Source: JAAEPI01 sp965212145 (GTDB lineage: Bacteria > Bacteroidota > Bacteroidia > Cytophagales > Cyclobacteriaceae). Taken from it: a stretch of 64,000 nucleotides of DNA. The notes below the pieces were generated by a model, which was given only the letters and a program-made list of their open reading frames with translations, searched no databases and was not told the DNA's origin. The stretch is taken from NCBI GenBank assembly GCA_965212145.1, contig CBDBUY010000001.1:285214-349213 (forward strand), given 5' to 3'. The position numbers were made by a program, and so were the translations under genes. Of this stretch, positions 59,771-64,000 are shown piece after piece (position 1 is the stretch's first letter; every line of letters begins with the position of its first letter).

Positions 59771-60932
59771 TTTTCGCGTTTTTCTTCTCATAATTGGTCT
59801 CCTTACATTGAGTTTTTCCACTCACGCTCAGAAAAGCCGAGCACAGTTGGAGCAGGAGAAAAAGGACAATCTAGCCCGCATCGCACAAGCCCAAAAAATT
59901 CTTGTAGAGACAGAACAGGAGCGAAAAGCTACGCTGGGTCAATTGCAAGCAATTCAAAATCAGATTCAGGCACGCACAGCTTTGATCCGGTCAATGCAGT
60001 CAGAAATCAATCTTTTGGAGGAAGAGATCAGTGACATTGGCATTGTAGTTAGAGCTTTAGAAAATGACCTAGTCAACTTAAAAGAAGAATATGCGGAGAT
60101 GATTTACTCGGCATACAAGGCCAATCAGGGATATTCTGTTTTGACATTTTTATTTTCCTCGGCCACTTTCAATCAATTATTCATGCGTCTCAGGTATCTC
60201 AACCAATATTCTGAGGCAAGAAAGACTCAGGCAGAGCAAATAGAAATTGTGGCAGCCGAACTAATCGAGCAAAAAAGCGAAGTACAAACACGCCGTGATG
60301 AGCAGGAAATGATCCTTTCGCAGCAACTCGCTGAAAACCGAAAACTTCTTGGCCTTAGAACCAAACAAAGCTCTTTAGTCACAGAACTTTCGACCAAGGA
60401 AACGGAACTGCGAGCAGAGATGGAGCGAAGGAAAAAGTCTATTGCGCGATTGGACAAACTCATTGCCGAAATCATCGAAAGGGAGGCTAGAAGCGCCAAC
60501 GTGGCTGATGTAGCAGACAATGCATCATTTGAGTCCATGCAGACCCGATTGGGTTGGCCGGTAAATTCAGGCTTTATCTCGGCAAAATTTGGTCGTCAGC
60601 CTCACCCAGTCCTGGAAAACATTTTCATTCAAAATAGCGGAGTAAGCATCCAGACCAATAGTGGCGAAACCGTCCGGTCAGTAAGTCCTGGTACGGTGAC
60701 AAGAGTTGCAGATTTGCCGGGGATGCAGCGAGTGGTCATCGTTAGACATGGCCAGTACCTCACAGTTTACGGTCACTTAAGTGAGGTCAAAGTCACAACG
60801 GGACAGACTTTAGCCAAAAATGACCCAATCGGAACCGTCTATACCGATAACGAGGGGCTCACACAATTAGAATTCCAAGTTTGGAAAGGGAGTACTAAAT
60901 TGGATCCTGAGGCTTGGTTATCTAAAAAGTAG
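59742..60932 (+). CDS. EnvC-like murein hydrolase activator with degenerate LytM domain
   Basis: Exported protein of 396 aa. The signal peptide (FRVFLLIIGLLTLSFSTHAQ) precedes a long coiled coil at about residues 32-260, rich in Glu, Gln and Arg. A C-terminal LytM/M23 domain from about 275 follows (WPVNSGFISAKFGRQPHPVLENI, YLTVYGHLSEV). The catalytic metal residues look lost: GxD is GVSIQT, and the HFE motif is LEFQV. Like E. coli EnvC it should activate an amidase rather than cut peptidoglycan. GTG at 59742 is chosen because it directly precedes the signal peptide; an earlier frame start (59652) would overlap DUF4292 by 119 bp. Confidence 0.9.
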   Translation: MFPRGTSASSFRVFLLIIGLLTLSFSTHAQKSRAQLEQEKKDNLARIAQAQKILVETEQERKATLGQLQAIQNQIQARTALIRSMQSEINLLEEEISDIGIVVRALENDLVNLKEEYAEMIYSAYKANQGYSVLTFLFSSATFNQLFMRLRYLNQYSEARKTQAEQIEIVAAELIEQKSEVQTRRDEQEMILSQQLAENRKLLGLRTKQSSLVTELSTKETELRAEMERRKKSIARLDKLIAEIIEREARSANVADVADNASFESMQTRLGWPVNSGFISAKFGRQPHPVLENIFIQNSGVSIQTNSGETVRSVSPGTVTRVADLPGMQRVVIVRHGQYLTVYGHLSEVKVTTGQTLAKNDPIGTVYTDNEGLTQLEFQVWKGSTKLDPEAWLSKK

Positions 60933-60966
60933 CCTGAAAACTCATAGGATTTAATTCCGTACCATC

Positions 60967-60974
60967 TATCTTTG
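60967..60974 (+). promoter_or_regulatory. -7 promoter element of tatA
   Basis: TATCTTTG fits TAnnTTTG, 19 bases before the ATG, in the 61-bp gap after the EnvC-like gene. Confidence 0.55.
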
Positions 60975-60993
60975 AACACTAAATTTTACAATC

Positions 60994-61194
60994 ATGCAAA
61001 CGATTTTACTTTGGGTACCGGGCTGGGGCGAAATGCTGATTATCGCGCTTTTTATTCTTGTTTTCTTTGGAGCTAAGAAAATTCCAGAGATCGCAAGAGG
61101 AATGGGAAAAGGAATTCGTGAATTTAAGGACGCCACCAAGGAGGTGAAGAAAGAAATCAACGAAGGAATCAACGACGACAACACCAAGGCTTAA
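60994..61194 (+). CDS. tatA: Twin-arginine translocase subunit TatA/TatE
   Basis: Small pore-forming component of the Tat pathway for folded proteins, 66 aa. One N-terminal transmembrane helix (WGEMLIIALFILVFFGAKKIP) with the conserved FG-x-K-P-like hinge (FFGAKKIPEI) is followed by an amphipathic helix (ARGMGKGIREFKDATKEVKKEI) and an acidic tail. The tatC gene is not in the window. It has its own promoter and lies 14 bp before the transglycosylase gene. Confidence 0.95.
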   Translation: MQTILLWVPGWGEMLIIALFILVFFGAKKIPEIARGMGKGIREFKDATKEVKKEINEGINDDNTKA

Positions 61195-61208
61195 ATCCCA
61201 GAGCCTAT

Positions 61209-62558
61209 ATGAAGTGCCTTTTATCCCTTTTGGCATTCTCAGCTGCTAGCATTCTTTTTTCGCAAGAAATCGAAGAGCCACCGTATGAGTACATCCCAGA
61301 TGTGCCTGACTCGGTTATCGAAGCGCGCTTAAAGTCGATTGAAAAAGATATCCCGCTGCAGTTCACGGAAGCGGTCAAACAACACATCAATTTCTACACA
61401 GTTAGGCGCAGGGATTATGCCCGCAAAATGCTGAACCGATCCACCAAATACTTCCCTATTTTCGAAGAATATTTGGCGGAGCACGACATGCCTGACGAAT
61501 TGAAATATTTGTCCGTGGTGGAATCAGGTCTGCATCCGAATGCCGTCTCACATGCCGCAGCGGTTGGTCTTTGGCAATTCATTTACTGGACAGGCAAAAA
61601 ATATGACCTTAACTCGAATTGGTACATCGATGACCGTATGGACCCTGAAAAGTCTACAGAGGCCGCTTGTCGATTCTTGGGTTTTCTCCATGGATATTTT
61701 GGCGACTGGGAGCTGGCACTTGCTGGTTACAATTCCGGACCAGGAAGAGTGAAACGTGCCATTAGGTATGCAGATGGAAAACGAGATTTTTGGGAAATCT
61801 ACAATTACTTACCTCGCGAGACCCGTGCGTATGTACCCAAATTCGTTGCAGTTGCCTATGTTTTCAACTTCGCCGAAGAACACAACCTTTATGCTGACAA
61901 CCCTGAGTATCTGCCCGTATATGACACCCTTCAGGTTAGTCAGTATTTGCACCTCGACACATTTGCTGAGCAAATGGATTGGTGCATGGAAGACCTGGAA
62001 TACCTAAATCCTCAGATCAAGCACGGTGCGCTCCCGGCTACCTCAAAAAATTATGGGCTAAATGTCCCCCTCGACATCAAACAGTCTCTTGCAGCAAATA
62101 GAAAAATGGTGCTGGATTCTGCGTCAAGCGTTGGTCGGGCAGAAATCGAAAAAATGGCCGCCAATGAGGTGGGTGCTGTAGCAGGAAGAGAGCGGCTAGT
62201 CTATAAAGTAAAGAGCGGAGATGTACTCGGGTCCATTGCGCAGAGATACCGAGTGAGGGTATCAGATATAAAAAAATGGAATCGTCTATCAGGCTCCATG
62301 ATTCGTGTAGGTCAAAACCTAAAAATCTGGGTGAAGCCACAGTACAAGAATGCCGCTGTTGCCAGTAGTAAGCAATCCACAAGCAAACCTACTATCACAC
62401 CGAAACCGGGACAAAAAGTTCACACCGTCCAAAGTGGTGATACGCTTTGGGACATCAGTGTGGCACACAAAATATCCATCGAAAAAATCAAATCTCTGAA
62501 CAACCTGTCCGGTGATAGTATCAAACCGGGTCAGTCGTTAATTGTCAGCGCAGAGTAA
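61209..62558 (+). CDS. mltD: Membrane-bound lytic murein transglycosylase D-like, with two LysM domains
   Basis: Exported peptidoglycan-cleaving enzyme of 449 aa. A signal peptide ends SILFSQ near residue 19. The GH23/SLT catalytic domain covers about 85-240, with catalytic Glu in LSVVESGLHP, the stretch AVGLWQFIYWTGKKYDL, and ALAGYNSGPGRVKRAI. Two LysM repeats follow at about 333-377 (YKVKSGDVLGSIAQRY) and 401-446 (HTVQSGDTLWDISVAHK), binding glycan strands. Next to the EnvC-like gene and tatA it suggests a cell-wall remodelling group. Confidence 0.95.
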   Translation: MKCLLSLLAFSAASILFSQEIEEPPYEYIPDVPDSVIEARLKSIEKDIPLQFTEAVKQHINFYTVRRRDYARKMLNRSTKYFPIFEEYLAEHDMPDELKYLSVVESGLHPNAVSHAAAVGLWQFIYWTGKKYDLNSNWYIDDRMDPEKSTEAACRFLGFLHGYFGDWELALAGYNSGPGRVKRAIRYADGKRDFWEIYNYLPRETRAYVPKFVAVAYVFNFAEEHNLYADNPEYLPVYDTLQVSQYLHLDTFAEQMDWCMEDLEYLNPQIKHGALPATSKNYGLNVPLDIKQSLAANRKMVLDSASSVGRAEIEKMAANEVGAVAGRERLVYKVKSGDVLGSIAQRYRVRVSDIKKWNRLSGSMIRVGQNLKIWVKPQYKNAAVASSKQSTSKPTITPKPGQKVHTVQSGDTLWDISVAHKISIEKIKSLNNLSGDSIKPGQSLIVSAE

Positions 62559-62572
62559 AATTTGATTTCCAG

Positions 62573-62580
62573 TACTTTTG
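62573..62580 (+). promoter_or_regulatory. -7 promoter element of the DUF4837 gene
   Basis: TACTTTTG fits TAnnTTTG, 15 bases before the ATG at 62596. A TTG at 62578 lies within it and is rejected as start. Confidence 0.55.
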
Positions 62581-62595
62581 TTTAAATCTCCGTCT

Positions 62596-63651
62596 ATGAA
62601 GCAGCTATTTTATGTAACCGTCATTCTTTTTCTAGCCGCCTGCGAAAGTGGCGGTTCAGACGATTACAAACGACCTGCCGGTGGCTCGCCTGACGAAATA
62701 GTGGTTGTAGTAGATTCTGCTGTGTGGGCTGGTTCGGTTGGAATTGAGTTGCGGAAAATTCTTCAAGCTCCCATGCAAGGCATGCCTCAAGATGAGCCCC
62801 TGTTTGAAGTATATCAGGTGAATCCGCTCAAGCTGAACTCGGTTTTGAAGTCTGCCTACAACATGATCTTCATCACAACTTTGGATCGAAGAACCTCTCA
62901 AAGCAAGGAAATGAGGAAGATGTTCACGGATGAATCTTTGAAGAAAATCCAAAGTGACACATCGTTTTTCCAAGTAGTTGAAAACGACAAATTCGCGAAG
63001 AATCAAAAGACACTTTTCCTTTTTGGAAATAACGCATCTGAACTATCCGCGCACATCGCGCAAAGTCGTGCAGAGATTCTGCATCTTTTTGAAACCCGGG
63101 CACGCGATCTGACCAAAGCCAGAATTTTTCGACAAAGAGAAAAGGCCCTTGAAGATGCCATCAAGAAAAATCATGGTTATTCCTTCCAAATTCCGTACGG
63201 TTGGGACCTCTCCAAAGACTTGCCGGATTTCGTCTGGGTTCGCGAGCTAGACTTGGATAAGGAAAAGAATATTTTCATTTACCAACAGCCTTACAGAGGA
63301 CCACAAGATTTCAACGACATAGATGGACTAAGGGACAGAATATCTCAGCTACATCTGCGCGATAGCCAGAGGCCTGACCTTTACATCAAGCGTCAGGAAA
63401 TCATTCCGGTTGTCACCAAACAGGTGAACTTCAACGGAAAATTCGCCATCGAAGCACGTGGACTTTGGGCTGTGAGCGACATGACAGCAGGAGGACCATT
63501 CCTGAGTTATGTTTTGGTGGACGAGGAAAACGCAATGCTTTATTACATAGAGGGATACGTGTACCATGCAGGCGGAAAGAAAAAGAGACTGATGCGAGAA
63601 ATGGACGCTATTTTATCCACTTTTACAATTCCTTCAGAAACGACAAAATGA
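62596..63651 (+). CDS. DUF4837 lipoprotein
   Basis: Exported lipoprotein of 351 aa in the DUF4837 family, confined to Bacteroidota. Lipobox LAAC with Cys16, then a Gly/Ser linker and the domain opening SPDEIVVVVDSAVWAG. Other conserved-looking parts are ETRARDLTKARIFRQREKALEDAI near residues 170-190, VWVRELDLDKEKNIFIYQQPY, and the end MREMDAILSTFTIP. Function unknown. Its stop overlaps the ATG of the following malic enzyme gene (ATGA), a coupling likely due to compact packing. Confidence 0.88.
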   Translation: MKQLFYVTVILFLAACESGGSDDYKRPAGGSPDEIVVVVDSAVWAGSVGIELRKILQAPMQGMPQDEPLFEVYQVNPLKLNSVLKSAYNMIFITTLDRRTSQSKEMRKMFTDESLKKIQSDTSFFQVVENDKFAKNQKTLFLFGNNASELSAHIAQSRAEILHLFETRARDLTKARIFRQREKALEDAIKKNHGYSFQIPYGWDLSKDLPDFVWVRELDLDKEKNIFIYQQPYRGPQDFNDIDGLRDRISQLHLRDSQRPDLYIKRQEIIPVVTKQVNFNGKFAIEARGLWAVSDMTAGGPFLSYVLVDEENAMLYYIEGYVYHAGGKKKRLMREMDAILSTFTIPSETTK

Positions 63652-64000
63652 AAATAAGGAAAAAGGACGCACTCGACTTCCATGAAGCCAAACCAAAGGG
63701 CAAAATTGAAGTCCGTCCCACCAAACCACTCAGCAGCCAACGTGATTTAGCCCTGGCCTATTCGCCTGGAGTAGCTGAACCGTGCCTGGCGATTGCCGAA
63801 AATGTAGAGGACGTTTACAAGTACACGGCCAAGGGAAATCTGGTAGGAGTAATTTCCAACGGAACTGCTGTTCTGGGTTTAGGAAACATTGGTCCTGAGG
63901 CATCAAAGCCGGTCATGGAAGGAAAGGGTGTTCTATTCAAGAAATTTGCTGGAATCGATGTGTTTGATATCGAAATCAACGAAGAAGACCCAGATAAATT
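63648..64000 (+). CDS. maeB: Malic enzyme (NADP-dependent, MaeB type), N-terminal part cut by window edge
   Basis: First 117 residues of a malic enzyme, which decarboxylates malate to pyruvate. Typical MaeB start: DALDFHEAKPKGKIEV, PLSSQRDLALAYSPGVAEPCLAI, TAKGNLVGVISNGTAVLGLGNIG with the conserved substrate-binding segment, then ASKPVMEGKGVLFKKFAGIDVFDIEI. The frame is open to the window end. MaeB proteins usually carry a C-terminal phosphotransacetylase-like domain; whether this one does lies outside the window. It overlaps the DUF4837 gene by 4 bp (ATGA). Confidence 0.95.
   Translation, partial: MKIRKKDALDFHEAKPKGKIEVRPTKPLSSQRDLALAYSPGVAEPCLAIAENVEDVYKYTAKGNLVGVISNGTAVLGLGNIGPEASKPVMEGKGVLFKKFAGIDVFDIEINEEDPDK

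Noticed and set aside
1..64000. rRNA genes, insertion sequences with transposase, or a replication origin
   Set aside because: None recognised anywhere in the window; only one tRNA gene was found.

Overview
The window looks like chromosomal DNA of a Bacteroidota bacterium, most likely a marine-type member of the Cytophagales. The evidence is: families largely confined to that phylum (DUF4270, DUF4292, DUF4837, HYC_CC_PP, BT_3928-type DoxX, DUF1599); an archaeal-type prolyl-tRNA synthetase; frequent TAnnTTTG (-7) promoter elements; few Shine-Dalgarno sequences; and many GTG/TTG starts. The genus cannot be fixed from the sequence. Coding density is very high, and most neighbouring genes overlap or abut.

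Layout. 1-1.2 kb: 3' part of a histidine kinase plus its LuxR-type regulator. 1.3-7.6 kb: rplS, dapF, secA, a SPOR lipoprotein and an M20 amidohydrolase. 7.6-12.4 kb: a phosphate-type porin divergent from two Na/Pi symporters and two small membrane proteins. 12.4-18.0 kb (minus): an AraC regulator, an acyl-CoA dehydrogenase, and an operon panC-panD-flippase-rfaE2-Zn protease closed by a terminator. 18.1-24.3 kb: single-domain glycogen synthase-like protein, DUF4270 lipoprotein, glmS, ridA, gltX. 24.3-29.3 kb: M28 peptidase, yaaA, a tRNA-Pro with the unusual anticodon AGG, a polyphosphate-type glucokinase, acs.

29.4-34.9 kb is the most distinctive block. It is a probable copper or related soft-metal handling locus: an HMA-DUF4396 membrane fusion, a HYC_CC_PP protein, a TonB receptor with a vicinal CC in its plug, a periplasmic HMA protein, a DUF3347 lipoprotein, and a beta-propeller-like lipoprotein with a CDCC motif. 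Exported Cys-Cys pairs recur through it, and it contains no recognisable P-type ATPase or RND pump.

34.9-49.6 kb: an SLC13-type transporter, a WG-repeat protein, floA-nfeD, proS, a W/G/N- and S/R-rich exported protein, a FadL-type porin, aroK, a BT_3928-type gene broken by a one-base frameshift, DUF1599, folP and cdaA. 49.6-51.8 kb is a gene-poor island holding three related copies of a hairpin-rich repeat of about 480 bp and a small gene interrupted by an in-frame stop. 52.2-55.8 kb: a threonine-to-glycine module (kbl divergent from an SDR-type threonine dehydrogenase) and an enoyl-CoA hydratase. 55.8-64 kb: an envelope block (flippase, TPR protein, DUF4292 lipoprotein, EnvC-like protein, TatA, LysM transglycosylase, DUF4837 lipoprotein) followed by the start of a malic enzyme.

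Recurring organisation: most convergent pairs overlap or abut at their stop codons and have no terminator between them, and several promoters sit so close to the start codon that the mRNAs would be nearly leaderless.
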